A DNA stretch of 64,000 bases from Candidatus Scatonaster coprocaballi (GCA_018064475.1 JAGHVD010000023.1:1-64000); one strand, 5' to 3'. Numbered from the stretch's first letter, positions 27,734 to 36,493 are shown. Notes: a model not told the origin generated them from the letters alone. Numbers and translations: made by a program.

Positions 27734-28266
27734 TGGTCACCTCCTATTAATTCAAGAACACAGACATCTGGAAGATGTCTGTACTTTCCTGCATAGTCCA
27801 GCCCATATCCGACGATAAACTCGTCCGGAACCTCAAGGCCGATATAATCCGCGGTATAATCCACTTTGCGACGGGAAGGCTTATCAAATGCCGCACACAC
27901 TTTGATGCTCTTCGGGTTACGAGCAAGGAGCACTCTGGTCAGGCTCTGCATCGTAATGCCGGAGTCAATAATGTCTTCTACGATCAAGACGTTCTTGCCC
28001 GAAATATCGTGATCAAGGTCTTTACGAATGCGAACATTGCCGGAAGACTCGGTTCCGTTGCAATAACTGGAAACCTGCATGAAGTCCAGTATTACAGGGC
28101 AATCGATCTTTCGAATCAGGTCTGCCAAGAATACGGCCGCACCCTTGAGGATGCCGATCACGACGATTTCTTCGCCCTGATAGTCCGCAGTGATCTGCTT
28201 ACCGAGTCGTTCTACAAAAGATGCAATCTCATCTCTTGAAACAAGGACTTTGTCAATCTTCTCCAT
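27730..28266 (-). CDS. hpt: Hypoxanthine phosphoribosyltransferase
   Basis: 178 residues from the ATG at 28266 (GGGGAGAGG just upstream; the frame is open further but this gives the family length and start [14 protein letters not shown]). PRPP-binding motif [17 protein letters not shown] is clear, with [15 protein letters not shown] earlier and [21 protein letters not shown], a purine-specificity region. Role: purine salvage, turning hypoxanthine/guanine plus PRPP into IMP/GMP. The tilS-hpt-ftsH order is the classic Firmicutes arrangement. Confidence 0.95.
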   Translation of the reverse strand: MEKIDKVLVSRDEIASFVERLGKQITADYQGEEIVVIGILKGAAVFLADLIRKIDCPVILDFMQVSSYCNGTESSGNVRIRKDLDHDISGKNVLIVEDIIDSGITMQSLTRVLLARNPKSIKVCAAFDKPSRRKVDYTADYIGLEVPDEFIVGYGLDYAGKYRHLPDVCVLELIGGDQ

Positions 28267-28285
28267 GTTTTCCTCTCCCCGTTCA

Positions 28286-29764
28286 TCAAGTAATGTCTTC
28301 ATCCGTGCCGAGTATTCCTTCCGATAAGGAGAGTTCATACCAGCACTCCTCCTGGGACTCGCACTTGTTTCGCGAGTGCTCATCGGTGTAACCGACTGCA
28401 TGAGCAAATCCAGGAATCCAGAGGACTTCATTTCCTACTGCCACCAGAAGTATTCGATCCCGTAATCTTGCCGGAATATGAAGTTCGCTCATATACCGTC
28501 TCAATTCCTTACTGCAGGAAGAACCTGCCCGTCTGAATCGATCTCCTTCTCTTCGGGTGCGTAGGACCGCCCCTTCCAGACATAATTGTGGAAAAAACCA
28601 CGTTGAACCATTATAAACCACGTGGCAATCTTTCTCAATGGAACGAAGTCGGATTTGCAGAAATCTTTGAGAAAAATTAACAGTTTCGCCGATTGGAAGC
28701 GTCGCAAGTTCAATTATCCGTGTTTGCTCCGATTCTGGGACCAGCCAGCCACATGTCGGTTGGAAGCCACAGGCGTTCACGTCGAAAGCCTCCTCACTCG
28801 TGCTAAATGAGAATTGTCCCTGTTCTCGTCTTGCAATTCTCCCGCCGGGCAGGCATAGATACCCTTCTCGTGTTTCTTCCTGAACAAGGGCAAGGATCTG
28901 CCCCCAATGCGTCGACGTGATATCCACCACATCACCGAAAGTCCGAACGGCCAGCAATCGCAAGCATCTACGAAGCATCGGTCGCGGAATATCCTTCAAT
29001 TTCAGTACCGAAACCTCTCCTGCTTCATTGACGATATCGGCTAACTGGCTCTCGGCTAGTGTATCCAAATACTGATTCTCTTCTTCAATTCGAGACGCCA
29101 ACTGTGTCAGCGCACTGATTGGATCACGATCCGTTCCATTCTGAATCGATGGAAAAAGCACCTGCCTCCAGTAGTTGCGGTCATACGTTGCGTCCTCGTT
29201 CGTACGATCCTGGCAGTAGGGAATGTTATGTCTTTCACAGAACGCGAGGATCTCTGCTTTGTGAAGGCCGAGAAACGGACGAATGATCGCGCCGTTTTGT
29301 CGTTGCATCCCCACTAGGCCTTCCATTCCGCAGCCTCGGAAGATATGCATCGCCACGCTCTCCGCCTGATCTTCCATGTGATGGGCCACCGCGATTCGGT
29401 CACCCTCCTGGCAGAGCGAAGCGAAGAACGCATATCTTGCTTCACGTCCCGCACTTTCCAAGCTCTTTTTCTCCTTCTTAGCAAGTTCCGGCACATCCAC
29501 ATGCGTACAGGTGTAAGCGATTTCCAATTTCTCACAGAAGTCACGTACGGTTTTCTCGTCTTGATTAGCTTCTGCGCGGATTCCGTGGTGGACATGGGCT
29601 GCCAGAAGTTCCGTATCTGGATACTCTTTACGAACAATTTCGTGTAAAACAAATAGAAGCGCCATAGAATCGGCGCCTCCAGAGCAACCGACCACGACAC
29701 GCGCGGCCGGAAGCAACTCGTATTGGGCAATATCTTGCTTAACTTTGCAAATCAGATCGTCCAC
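28286..29764 (-). CDS. tilS: tRNA(Ile)-lysidine synthetase
   Basis: 492 residues starting at GTG 29764, immediately after the TAA of the dnaB C-terminal frame; GAAGAG lies about 9 bases before. N-terminal PP-loop ATPase motif SGGADS (28-33), then HHGIRAEANQDE and HHMEDQAESVAMHIFRG, and C-terminal TilS domains (RREGDRFRRAGSSCSKELRRYM). Role: converts cytidine 34 of the CAU-anticodon tRNA-Ile to lysidine so that AUA is read as isoleucine; essential. Sits between dnaB and hpt. Confidence 0.95.
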   Translation of the reverse strand: MDDLICKVKQDIAQYELLPAARVVVGCSGGADSMALLFVLHEIVRKEYPDTELLAAHVHHGIRAEANQDEKTVRDFCEKLEIAYTCTHVDVPELAKKEKKSLESAGREARYAFFASLCQEGDRIAVAHHMEDQAESVAMHIFRGCGMEGLVGMQRQNGAIIRPFLGLHKAEILAFCERHNIPYCQDRTNEDATYDRNYWRQVLFPSIQNGTDRDPISALTQLASRIEEENQYLDTLAESQLADIVNEAGEVSVLKLKDIPRPMLRRCLRLLAVRTFGDVVDITSTHWGQILALVQEETREGYLCLPGGRIARREQGQFSFSTSEEAFDVNACGFQPTCGWLVPESEQTRIIELATLPIGETVNFSQRFLQIRLRSIEKDCHVVYNGSTWFFPQLCLEGAVLRTRREGDRFRRAGSSCSKELRRYMSELHIPARLRDRILLVAVGNEVLWIPGFAHAVGYTDEHSRNKCESQEECWYELSLSEGILGTDEDIT

Positions 29765-30298
29765 TTAGAAATTCTCTTCTCCGAAAGCATCACCTGGGTC
29801 GTGATAGGTATCTTCATCCATTCCTTCTGCCTCCCACGGCATAGCATCCAGCGATTCAAACTCCATACCATTTCCGCGGAAAAGCGCCGGATCATCTTGA
29901 GGAATCGGTGCATCCTGTTCAGATGGCATCGGTACAGCAGCAACCGGTGGTTCATTAGCCGGAGTACTCGGTAGATCCGGTGCAGCAGGTGCAGGAGCAG
30001 GATTCTCGGGAATCGCATAGGATGGTTCAGCGAAAAGATTATCTGGAATATCTATGCCCTGCGAAGCAAACTCCGGCGGTGCATCCAGATCCGAAGGTCC
30101 CTGTGGACGATCCGGGTCATTGTGCTCACTTTCGAAGAATACAGTACGGGAACCATTCCAAGAAAGGTAGATCGTTCTTGTCGGACCTTGACGGTTCTTC
30201 GCCACGATGATCTCCGCCTTCTCGATCTTCTCCTCATCTACCGGAACCGGCTTCTTACTCTCGCTATCCTCTTCAGTCGTCAGTTACGCCTTATTCTT
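29765..30298 (-). pseudogene. dnaB: DnaB C-terminal segment, in frame after two TAA codons
   Basis: This stretch continues the dnaB frame after the TAA at 30299-30301; four codons later a second in-frame TAA occurs (30284-30286). After that the frame is open to 29765. It encodes the conserved DnaB end EKAEIIVAKNRQGPTRTIYLSWNG, split here as EKAEIIVAKNRQGPTRT and IYLSWNG, which holds the Lys/Arg residues that act in trans as the arginine finger. A Pro/Ala-rich and then acidic tail of about 110 residues follows, unusual for DnaB. There is no ATG; a GTG at 30205 has GGCGGAG 6 bases before it and could start a 146-residue peptide. Either a broken gene, a sequence error, or a segment made by read-through or separate initiation. 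Confidence 0.7.
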
Positions 30299-31513
30299 TT
30301 AGTAATCCGGTCGATGGACGAACATAACAATATCGGCATCCTGCTCGATTGCACCGGAGTCACGGAGGTCAGAAAGGATCGGTCGGTGCGTATCACGTTT
30401 CTCCGATTCACGCGACAACTGAGAAAGTGCAATAATCGGAACTTTCAATTCTTTGGCCATCAACTTCAAAGAACGGGAGATCTCGGAGATTTCCTGTTGA
30501 CGGCTCGGATTTGGGCGAACTGCACTCATGAGCTGGAGGTAGTCGATACAGATCAGCCCCAGCTTACGTCCAAGTTTATTCTGTAGTTCACGGCAACGAG
30601 TCAGCATCTCTGCCGGGCTGGTTCCGGAGTGTTCGTCAATGAACAGTGGCGCTTTGCCGAGGAAGGGCAAAGAGCCGTTGATTCGACCAAGTTCATCGTG
30701 AGACAGGTTCTTACCGGATTGCAACGATGATGTAGAAATATCGCACCGTGACGAAAGAATACGGTTCGCAATCTCCTCGCCGCTCATTTCCAAACTGAAG
30801 AATGCAACCGGCAGACCACTCTTGATTGCAACATTTGCGGCGATATTAATGACAAATGCTGATTTACCCATGGAAGGACGTGCAGCAATGATCGTAAGCG
30901 TACCCGGACGGAAACCATTCGTTACCCAGTCAAGCAGAGAGAAATGGCTCATGACCGCCTTCTCTTTCTGCGGAGTAATGAGGTTTTTCACCGTCTGTTC
31001 CAACACCTGTTTCAACGGCGTGAACGTCTCATCGTCTACACCGTGATCTCTCAACTCGGCCAGACGGGCAATTGCAAGTTCAATCAGATTGTGCGGATCG
31101 GTATCGCCCTCGTAGGACATCTGGACGATCTCGTTGATCGACGTGATCAACTTACGATTCATGGATTTCTGGCGGACGATTCGAATATAATCCGTATAGT
31201 TGGAGATCAATGCATGGGCATCCACGATCTCGCTAAGATAAGCCATACCACCGGCTTTCTCCAGATCGCCGTGCTTCTTCAGCGCTTCACCGACCGTGAT
31301 CATGTCGACGTTCTTACTCTCTGCATAGAGATCCTTCATCACCTGGAAGATCAGTTTATGTGCCGGAGAGTAGAAATCATCCGCTTCCAAGACGACCGCA
31401 CTGCCGCCCAAAGCTTCTTTGGAATCCATGCAACACGAAAGCACAGCTACCTCCGCATCGTTATTCTGCGGCGGAACTCGATTCTTTAATAGATTCTCAT
31501 CTGACTGTGCCAT
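30299..31513 (-). CDS. dnaB: Replicative DNA helicase DnaB, interrupted near the C-terminus
   Basis: 404 residues to the first TAA. DnaB N-terminal helical domain (1-110), linker helix, and RecA-like helicase core: Walker A ARPSMGKSA (211-219), Walker B ICIDYLQLM (321-329), H3 IALSQLSRESEKR and H4 SDLRDSGAIEQDADIVMF. Role: hexameric helicase at the replication fork. It stops at HRPDY, where homologues continue (usually with another Tyr) for about 40 more residues containing the arginine finger. Without that segment the ring ATPase should not work, so either the two frames are joined in some way or this copy is dead. It starts with GAGGGGG before the ATG and follows rplI in the usual order. 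Confidence 0.9.
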   Translation of the reverse strand: MAQSDENLLKNRVPPQNNDAEVAVLSCCMDSKEALGGSAVVLEADDFYSPAHKLIFQVMKDLYAESKNVDMITVGEALKKHGDLEKAGGMAYLSEIVDAHALISNYTDYIRIVRQKSMNRKLITSINEIVQMSYEGDTDPHNLIELAIARLAELRDHGVDDETFTPLKQVLEQTVKNLITPQKEKAVMSHFSLLDWVTNGFRPGTLTIIAARPSMGKSAFVINIAANVAIKSGLPVAFFSLEMSGEEIANRILSSRCDISTSSLQSGKNLSHDELGRINGSLPFLGKAPLFIDEHSGTSPAEMLTRCRELQNKLGRKLGLICIDYLQLMSAVRPNPSRQQEISEISRSLKLMAKELKVPIIALSQLSRESEKRDTHRPILSDLRDSGAIEQDADIVMFVHRPDY

Positions 31514-31579
31514 GCTTACCCCCTCATTTCCGAATCTTCTTATTCGGAAAAATCACCCGAAGCGAACTTCTTGTTCGTC

Positions 31580-32029
31580 TTATGCTTCTTCTGCAACGAC
31601 CTCAACGTTCACTTTCACGCTTACCTTCGTATGAAGCTTTGCGGTTACCTCGTAGGTACCGACCGACTTAATGGGGTTCTTGATCACAATATTCTTCTTA
31701 TCTACCTGGAAGCCAGCCTTCTTAATGGCTTCAGAAACATCCATCGCGGTCACTGCGCCGTAGAGTCTTCCACCTTCACCTGTCTTCACAGATAACTTCA
31801 CGGTCTTGCCATCAAGGAGCTTACCGTTGGCTCTGGCCTCTTCCAGTTCACGGCGCGCATGCTCAGCTTCCGCGCCCTTCTTCAGCTTATTCTCATTCAT
31901 GTTATTGGCGGTTGCCTCACATGCTAATTTCTTCTTCAGGAGAAAGTTTCTTGCGTATCCATCCTGTACTTCGACGATATCATCTTTCTTTCCAAGGCCC
32001 TTCACATCTGCTAATAAGATACACTTCAT
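31580..32029 (-). CDS. rplI: 50S ribosomal protein L9
   Basis: 149 residues from the ATG at 32029 (GGAGG 9 bases upstream). N-terminal L9 domain [21 protein letters not shown], conserved [13 protein letters not shown], long connecting helix ([22 protein letters not shown]) and C-terminal domain ([20 protein letters not shown]). Binds 23S rRNA at the L1 stalk base. Fits the rpsF-ssb-rpsR-rplI-dnaB order. Confidence 0.96.
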   Translation of the reverse strand: MKCILLADVKGLGKKDDIVEVQDGYARNFLLKKKLACEATANNMNENKLKKGAEAEHARRELEEARANGKLLDGKTVKLSVKTGEGGRLYGAVTAMDVSEAIKKAGFQVDKKNIVIKNPIKSVGTYEVTAKLHTKVSVKVNVEVVAEEA

Positions 32030-32119
32030 ATTCTTCTTCCTCCAATAGAAATTGAGCACCCGTATTCGCATACGGATGCTCAATATTATAAACTCTATTA
32101 GAGATTATCGCAAATACAA

Positions 32120-32401
32120 TCAGTCTGCTACGAACGGCAGCAGTGCAACATGTCTTGCACGCTTGATTGCGATCGTCAGCTCTCTCTGATGCTTCGCGCA
32201 TGTACCTGTCATACGCTTCGGCAGGATCTTGCCACGCTCAGATACGAACTTGCGAAGACGAGCAGCATCCTTGTAATCGATTGCCTCGATCTTATCTGCG
32301 CAGAAAGCACAAACCTTTCTTCTGGAACGTCTCTGCTTCATGCCGCCACGCTCACCGCCGAAATCACGGCCAGCAGCCTTAGGTGCTCTATTTTCAGCCA
32401 T
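32120..32401 (-). CDS. rpsR: 30S ribosomal protein S18
   Basis: 93 residues; conserved core [17 protein letters not shown], then [15 protein letters not shown] and [20 protein letters not shown], ending ALLPFV. The cysteines (CAFC plus a later Cys) indicate a zinc-binding form. Partners with S6 on the platform of the 30S subunit; S6 is encoded two genes upstream in the same run. AAAGGAGA precedes the ATG. Confidence 0.96.
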   Translation of the reverse strand: MAENRAPKAAGRDFGGERGGMKQRRSRRKVCAFCADKIEAIDYKDAARLRKFVSERGKILPKRMTGTCAKHQRELTIAIKRARHVALLPFVAD

Positions 32402-32447
32402 TGTTGTAGTCTCCTTTCAAAGAAGTCATGGATTTTCGAAAAATCCA

Positions 32448-32942
32448 TTAGAAATTAAAAGTACTGTTTACGTCGAAAGGAAGGTTCGTCGTATCATCCG
32501 AATCAATGGATGCTTCGAAGCCTGGATCGATCTGCTGAGCCGGAGGCGGAGTCTGTGTTACCACAGAAGCCGTAGATGGCGCCTGCTGAACCGGAGCACT
32601 GTAAGAAGCACCGTTGCCGGCTTCACTTCTTGTGTCGACGAATTCGATCTCGTCTACCACTACTTCCGTCACATAACGCTTCTGTCCGTTCTGATCGTCA
32701 TAACTTCTGGACTGTAAAGATCCAACTACTGCAATACGGGAACCCTTGTGGAAATAGTTTCCGAGAAGGGTGGCCTGCTGACGCCATGCTACGCAGTTGA
32801 TAAAATCAGACTGACGCTCACCATTCTGGCTCTTGAAACGTCTGTCGCATGCAATCGTGAAAGAACATACCGGAATACTGCTTCCTGTCTGCTTCACTTC
32901 AGGATCTTTGGTCAATCTACCCATTAGAATAACTTTGTTCAT
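32448..32942 (-). CDS. ssb: Single-stranded DNA-binding protein
   Basis: 164 residues. OB-fold (1-105): MNKVILMGRLTKDPEVKQTG, SFTIACDRRF, DFINCVAWRQQATLLGNYF, GSLQSRSYDDQNGQKRYVTEV. The disordered Ser/Gln/Pro linker is followed by a C-terminal region DDTTNLPFDVNSTFNF. The usual SSB tip is DDDLPF at the extreme end; here a related acidic-LPF segment is followed by nine more residues, so the partner-binding tip is not terminal. Coats ssDNA in replication and repair. Lies between rpsF and rpsR as in most Firmicutes. Confidence 0.95.
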   Translation of the reverse strand: MNKVILMGRLTKDPEVKQTGSSIPVCSFTIACDRRFKSQNGERQSDFINCVAWRQQATLLGNYFHKGSRIAVVGSLQSRSYDDQNGQKRYVTEVVVDEIEFVDTRSEAGNGASYSAPVQQAPSTASVVTQTPPPAQQIDPGFEASIDSDDTTNLPFDVNSTFNF

Positions 32943-32965
32943 ACTCGTAACTTCCTTTACGTTTA

Positions 32966-33253
32966 TTACTCCTCAGTACGGATAACGAGGAAACGCAGTA
33001 CACCTTCTGTGATCTTCAGCACACGCTCGATCTCCTTCGGGAAATCAGCATCAGATGTGAAGTTGAACAGAAGATAGAATCCGTCTTTCTGATCCTCGAT
33101 CTCGTAAGCGAGACGCTTCATGCCCTGAGACTCCATCGAATCGATTGTTGCACCAGACTCGAGCTTAGCCTTGATTGCCTCTGTGGTAGAAGTAATACCT
33201 TCATCACCGAGTACAGGACTCAGAACGACCATTAATTCATACTTGTTCGCCAT
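32966..33253 (-). CDS. rpsF: 30S ribosomal protein S6
   Basis: 95 residues, MANKYELMVVLSPVLGDEG start and core GMKRLAYEIEDQKDGFYLLFNF; normal S6 length. First gene of the long rpsF-ssb-rpsR-rplI-dnaB-tilS-hpt-ftsH run. AGGAGGAGGTG before the ATG; strong promoter at 33364-33392 and a leader that may bind the S6:S18 pair. Confidence 0.96.
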   Translation of the reverse strand: MANKYELMVVLSPVLGDEGITSTTEAIKAKLESGATIDSMESQGMKRLAYEIEDQKDGFYLLFNFTSDADFPKEIERVLKITEGVLRFLVIRTEE

Positions 33254-33276
33254 GATTTTTCACCTCCTCCTGGACT

Positions 33277-33320
33277 AGAACGGCCCTCATACCTTCATCG
33301 ATGAGAGCGAGGATAATTCT
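33277..33320 (-). promoter_or_regulatory. Candidate S6:S18 leader hairpin in rpsF mRNA
   Basis: On the minus strand: AGAA (33317-33320), unpaired stretch, CTCTCAT (33301-33307) pairing with ATGAGGG (33284-33290), then CCG (33281-33283) and TTCT (33277-33280) pairing with the AGAA. A stem with an asymmetric bulge holding CCG below a hairpin is the known form of the S6:S18-binding leader. The short outer stem keeps confidence moderate. Confidence 0.45.
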
Positions 33321-33363
33321 TTACATATTTACTATGTATTCTGCATCCTTCGCAGCAGGAGAT

Positions 33364-33392
33364 AGAATATCACAAGATGGAAAGACGGTCAA
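33364..33392 (-). promoter_or_regulatory. Sigma-A promoter of the rpsF operon
   Basis: Minus strand TTGACC (33387-33392), 17 bases, TATTCT (33364-33369). The rest of 33393-33591 holds only small hairpins (for example GGCAC-TTC-GTGCC near 33413) and a possible extended -10 for the plus-strand gene (TGGTATCAT, ending at 33551). Confidence 0.72.
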
Positions 33393-33591
33393 GCCTTATT
33401 TCCTAAGTTCTCGGCACTTCGTGCCACTGCGTCTGTCTTCCATCCGAGGGCAGTAACGGAAGACAATCTCATTATAGACAATTCGGCATCGTGAATCTAT
33501 ATGATATATCAGTAGTACTGAACTTTTTTCATTCTGATTCTGTGGTATCATGTTGTCATCAGCATTTCTAAATATGGAAGGAGAGTTTTCC

Positions 33592-34173
33592 ATGAAGAAG
33601 TTTGAAATTAGTGCAGTATTGAACGAAGCATGCAAGCAGGGTCTTCACTGTCGGATGTTCCTGAAGGCAGACCCGAACTGTTACAGTTGTTTTCCCGTAC
33701 GAACCGGCGAAGACCTATTCATATATATGGAAGAACAGGATTTCCGTCTGGACGGATATGTCATCCGACGTGTGAAGGATATCGTGGAGATCTCCTCTAA
33801 AGTCGATCTGACCGATGAGATCCTAAAGAGCGAAGGCTTGATCAACGAAGTCAAAGACGTCGACATTGACGTATCCACCTGGGAAGGCATCCTATCTTAT
33901 CTTTCTTCCCACAAGCTCAACGCCATCTTCGAGTCCGAGAGCCGGGACAGCGGCATGATGGACTACGCCATCGGACGCATCGAGAAGAAAGATGACCGTT
34001 ATCTCTATGTCCGTGCTTTCGACGCGGACGGCAACTGGGAAGAGAAGCCGACCCGTATCGCCTTCTCTGAATTAAGTTCCATCTCTTGGGGTACCCGGTA
34101 TGTAGATATTTTCTCCAAGTATCTGCCACCATGTCCCATCGAGCACGACATCTCACTTCTTTCGAAGAACTAA
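33592..34173 (+). CDS. Conserved-looking hypothetical protein
   Basis: 193 residues from the ATG at 33592, with AAGGAG at the right distance; an earlier in-frame start lacks one. Soluble, acidic, no signal or membrane segment. It seems to have two related halves, each ending in a beta-strand-rich part (DLFIYMEEQDFRLDGYVIRRVKD and, later, YLYVRAFDADGNWEEKPTRI). That could be a repeated small beta-barrel such as an Sm-like fold, but this is only a reading of the pattern. Three Cys near the N-terminus are spaced irregularly. It is followed after 11 bases by the TSCPD gene, so the two are co-transcribed. Function unknown. Confidence 0.72.
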   Translation: MKKFEISAVLNEACKQGLHCRMFLKADPNCYSCFPVRTGEDLFIYMEEQDFRLDGYVIRRVKDIVEISSKVDLTDEILKSEGLINEVKDVDIDVSTWEGILSYLSSHKLNAIFESESRDSGMMDYAIGRIEKKDDRYLYVRAFDADGNWEEKPTRIAFSELSSISWGTRYVDIFSKYLPPCPIEHDISLLSKN

Positions 34174-34184
34174 GGAGTTTACTT

Positions 34185-34445
34185 ATGCATTATACATATC
34201 GAACACGCGGCACTTGCTCCAGCAAGATCGATTTTGAGATCAACAACGGCATCATCACGGATGTTGTTTTTACAGGTGGATGTAATGGCAACCACAAGGC
34301 CATCGGAAAACTGGTCGATGGCTGGAAAGCGGAAGATATCGCCGCCAAGCTCTCCGGTAATACTTGTGGGTTCAAGGACACTTCCTGTGCAGATCAGCTG
34401 GCTCGCGCCGTCATGGAAGCGCAAGTTGCCGAGAAGGACGCTTAA
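34185..34445 (+). CDS. TSCPD-domain protein (TIGR03905 type)
   Basis: 86 residues from the ATG at 34185 (AAGGAG 7 bases upstream). Four cysteines with the family spacing: RGTCSSKI, TGGCNGNHKAIG, GNTCGFKDTSCADQLA. The last is the TSCPD/TSCAD motif also found at the end of class II ribonucleotide reductases. Stand-alone members of this size are common in Clostridia and Bacteroidetes; they probably bind metal, and the role is not established. The stop overlaps the convergent deacetylase stop by four bases. Confidence 0.82.
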   Translation: MHYTYRTRGTCSSKIDFEINNGIITDVVFTGGCNGNHKAIGKLVDGWKAEDIAAKLSGNTCGFKDTSCADQLARAVMEAQVAEKDA

Positions 34446-36313
34446 TTTCCGCCACGCATGGAGAAGTAGGCCTTGCCCTTCTCCATTTCAATCTGCTTAT
34501 ACTCTGCAAGTTCGCTAATCGTCACAAGCGTATAACCCTCTTCTTCCAGGGCCGGCACGATGACCTCTACCGCGTCTGCCGTGGTTTCATATAGGTCGTG
34601 CATCAGGACAATATCACCGTCTTTGGCATAGTTGAGTACTTCGTTGATGACATGCTGACTGTCTTTATATTTCCAGTCGTTCGTATCGATGGACCAGAGG
34701 ATCATGGGCATACCCACATTCGCAGACACCGTGCTGTTATAAGAACCTCCACAAGGACGCATAACGGTCGGACGGATCCCGGTCAGTTCATAGACCGCAT
34801 CTGCACACTGGTTGATAGCGGAACTTACCCCTTCTCCGTTCAGTCTCGTTAGGGTCTGGTGGCTCCATGTATGGTCACCCACCTCGCATCCCAAATTGAC
34901 CTCACGGATGATACACTCGGAATAATTATGAATACGGTTTCCGACCACGAAGAAAGTTGCATGCGCACCATATGGTTCCAATGCATCGAGGATCCGCATG
35001 GTGACAGGCGTATATGGTCCATCGTCAAAAGTCAACGCAATGACCTTCTCTGGGATCTTCGGTGTAACCTTCGAATCGATCCCATACTCCGCCATCTTCT
35101 CATCGAAGGCCGGATCTTTCAGAATCTCAGCCAAAACACGTTCACGGGTAATACCATGAGACATACCGATCAGATAGGACTCGATCTCACGTTCTTCCGG
35201 CACGCGTTCGTAGAACACTTCATACACTTTCTGTAGGAACGCTTCATCCGATTCAATCAGCGCCTGACATTCCGTCGAAGTCAGCATTTCTACGACAACC
35301 GTGCGAAGTTGTCCTGGGTCGTCCGAGAGTTGCTGAACGTATCCGTTCAATTCTTCTCCCGTCGGTTTCTGTCCGGCAAAAGCACCGTAGAGGCGGTTCA
35401 TGAGGCCGGTCATCTCGTAGTTGGCGTCGCGTGGTTCCGTAAGTTTCACTTCACCTGGCACCAAGCCCAACTCTTCCACATGATGAATATACGCATAGGT
35501 CTCACAGATCATGGCCAGGACATAACTGTCGGACATGCCGTTTCCCAGGGCATCCTGGCAGACCTGCATCTGGTCCGCAGAAATTTCCTGTCCGGTCAAT
35601 ACGCGATACAGTAATGTCAGTTGTGCTTCATCGAGGATCACATCGCCTTTATCTTGCGCTTCCGCACGTTGTTTCACTGCTTCGGCCACGACCGGAGCGA
35701 TACCCTCGCCATTCACAAAACGAGTACACCATTCATTGCACTCCTCTGCCGTCGCCGGATGATCGTTGATAACCTCTGTCAGAAGATCGTACACATACAT
35801 CGTCACCTGCGGATCTTGGTCACGCATTTCCAGTTTATCCAGTCCATAGGGAGACATCTGATATCGATAACACACGTCGAAGAATGCATCCGTCTTACTA
35901 AGATCTGAGATGACTCTCCGAATCGAAACTCCTCGGTTCAAATAGGTCTGATAGGTATCCTTCTGAGATTCCGGCAACGGCTGATCTGTCATCACCATGC
36001 TGACAGCATCCAGAAGTTTCGTAAGGTTCACTTCTTCGTCCGTACCAAGTACCTTCTGCACCTCGGCATCAACCATACCCGAAGGCGTGACTTGTCCATC
36101 CTTCAAATCACGATACCACCCTTGGAATTCTTCCAGTGTCGCTTCTCGTCCATAGAGTGTCGTATACACACGTTCAATATACTCGGATATCAGATTGGGT
36201 TCCTCCACCCGGGAAGAAGGAAGCACACAGGTTGCAAGAAGAACTGCCCCAATGACAAGAACAGCAATGATTCGAGCCGCAATTCTTCCCGGTCGAATTG
36301 TCTTCTCACGCAT
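34442..36313 (-). CDS. Polysaccharide deacetylase (NodB) with DUF4214-like repeats
   Basis: 623 residues. N-terminal membrane anchor (about 11-31, ARIIAVLVIGAVLLATCVLP); not a canonical lipobox. Residues about 40-410 contain several helical repeats of DUF4214 type (YIERVYTTLYGREATLEEFQGWY at 45-67; FLQKVYEVFYERVPEEREIESY at 359-380; weaker copies near 170, 230 and 305). The C-terminal NodB domain has the metal/catalytic motifs TFDDGP (428-433) and HTWSH (481-485), plus RPCGGSYN and DIVLMHD. Role: extracellular removal of N-acetyl groups from peptidoglycan or another wall glycan. The repeats may position it on a polymer. Preceded by GGGGAGG and a good extended -10. Confidence 0.9.
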   Translation of the reverse strand: MREKTIRPGRIAARIIAVLVIGAVLLATCVLPSSRVEEPNLISEYIERVYTTLYGREATLEEFQGWYRDLKDGQVTPSGMVDAEVQKVLGTDEEVNLTKLLDAVSMVMTDQPLPESQKDTYQTYLNRGVSIRRVISDLSKTDAFFDVCYRYQMSPYGLDKLEMRDQDPQVTMYVYDLLTEVINDHPATAEECNEWCTRFVNGEGIAPVVAEAVKQRAEAQDKGDVILDEAQLTLLYRVLTGQEISADQMQVCQDALGNGMSDSYVLAMICETYAYIHHVEELGLVPGEVKLTEPRDANYEMTGLMNRLYGAFAGQKPTGEELNGYVQQLSDDPGQLRTVVVEMLTSTECQALIESDEAFLQKVYEVFYERVPEEREIESYLIGMSHGITRERVLAEILKDPAFDEKMAEYGIDSKVTPKIPEKVIALTFDDGPYTPVTMRILDALEPYGAHATFFVVGNRIHNYSECIIREVNLGCEVGDHTWSHQTLTRLNGEGVSSAINQCADAVYELTGIRPTVMRPCGGSYNSTVSANVGMPMILWSIDTNDWKYKDSQHVINEVLNYAKDGDIVLMHDLYETTADAVEVIVPALEEEGYTLVTISELAEYKQIEMEKGKAYFSMRGGN

Positions 36314-36346
36314 GGTGCCACCTCCCCTATTTTCTAGTCTATGTCC

Positions 36347-36352
36347 ATTATA
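36347..36352 (-). promoter_or_regulatory. Extended -10 promoter of the deacetylase gene
   Basis: Minus strand TGCTATAAT: TATAAT (36347-36352) with TGn; the -35 is poor. About 34 bases before the ATG. Confidence 0.55.
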
Positions 36353-36493
36353 GCATCGAATTCTTACCGCAATATAACAGTACCTGTTCGGTATGATTGC
36401 GAAATATTGTTATAGTTTTGAGAAAAATTCTGGTTTGTACTCCCCGCCCAAACGTAATATAGTGATAACAGATTAGGTATGGGTAAATGGAAA

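Noticed and set aside
30284-30301. Intein or small intron in dnaB
   Set aside because: DnaB inteins are large and sit in the ATPase motifs. Only 4 codons separate the two stops, and the frame is unchanged.
29765-31513. Reassigned TAA codon as the explanation for the dnaB stops
   Set aside because: Many other genes here end at TAA with clear non-coding or overlapping next starts (plsC, murC, the 9227 gene), so TAA is a normal stop in this genome.
33396-33635. Minus-strand 79-codon frame upstream of rpsF
   Set aside because: No ribosome site, overlaps the start of the divergent gene, and no family features.
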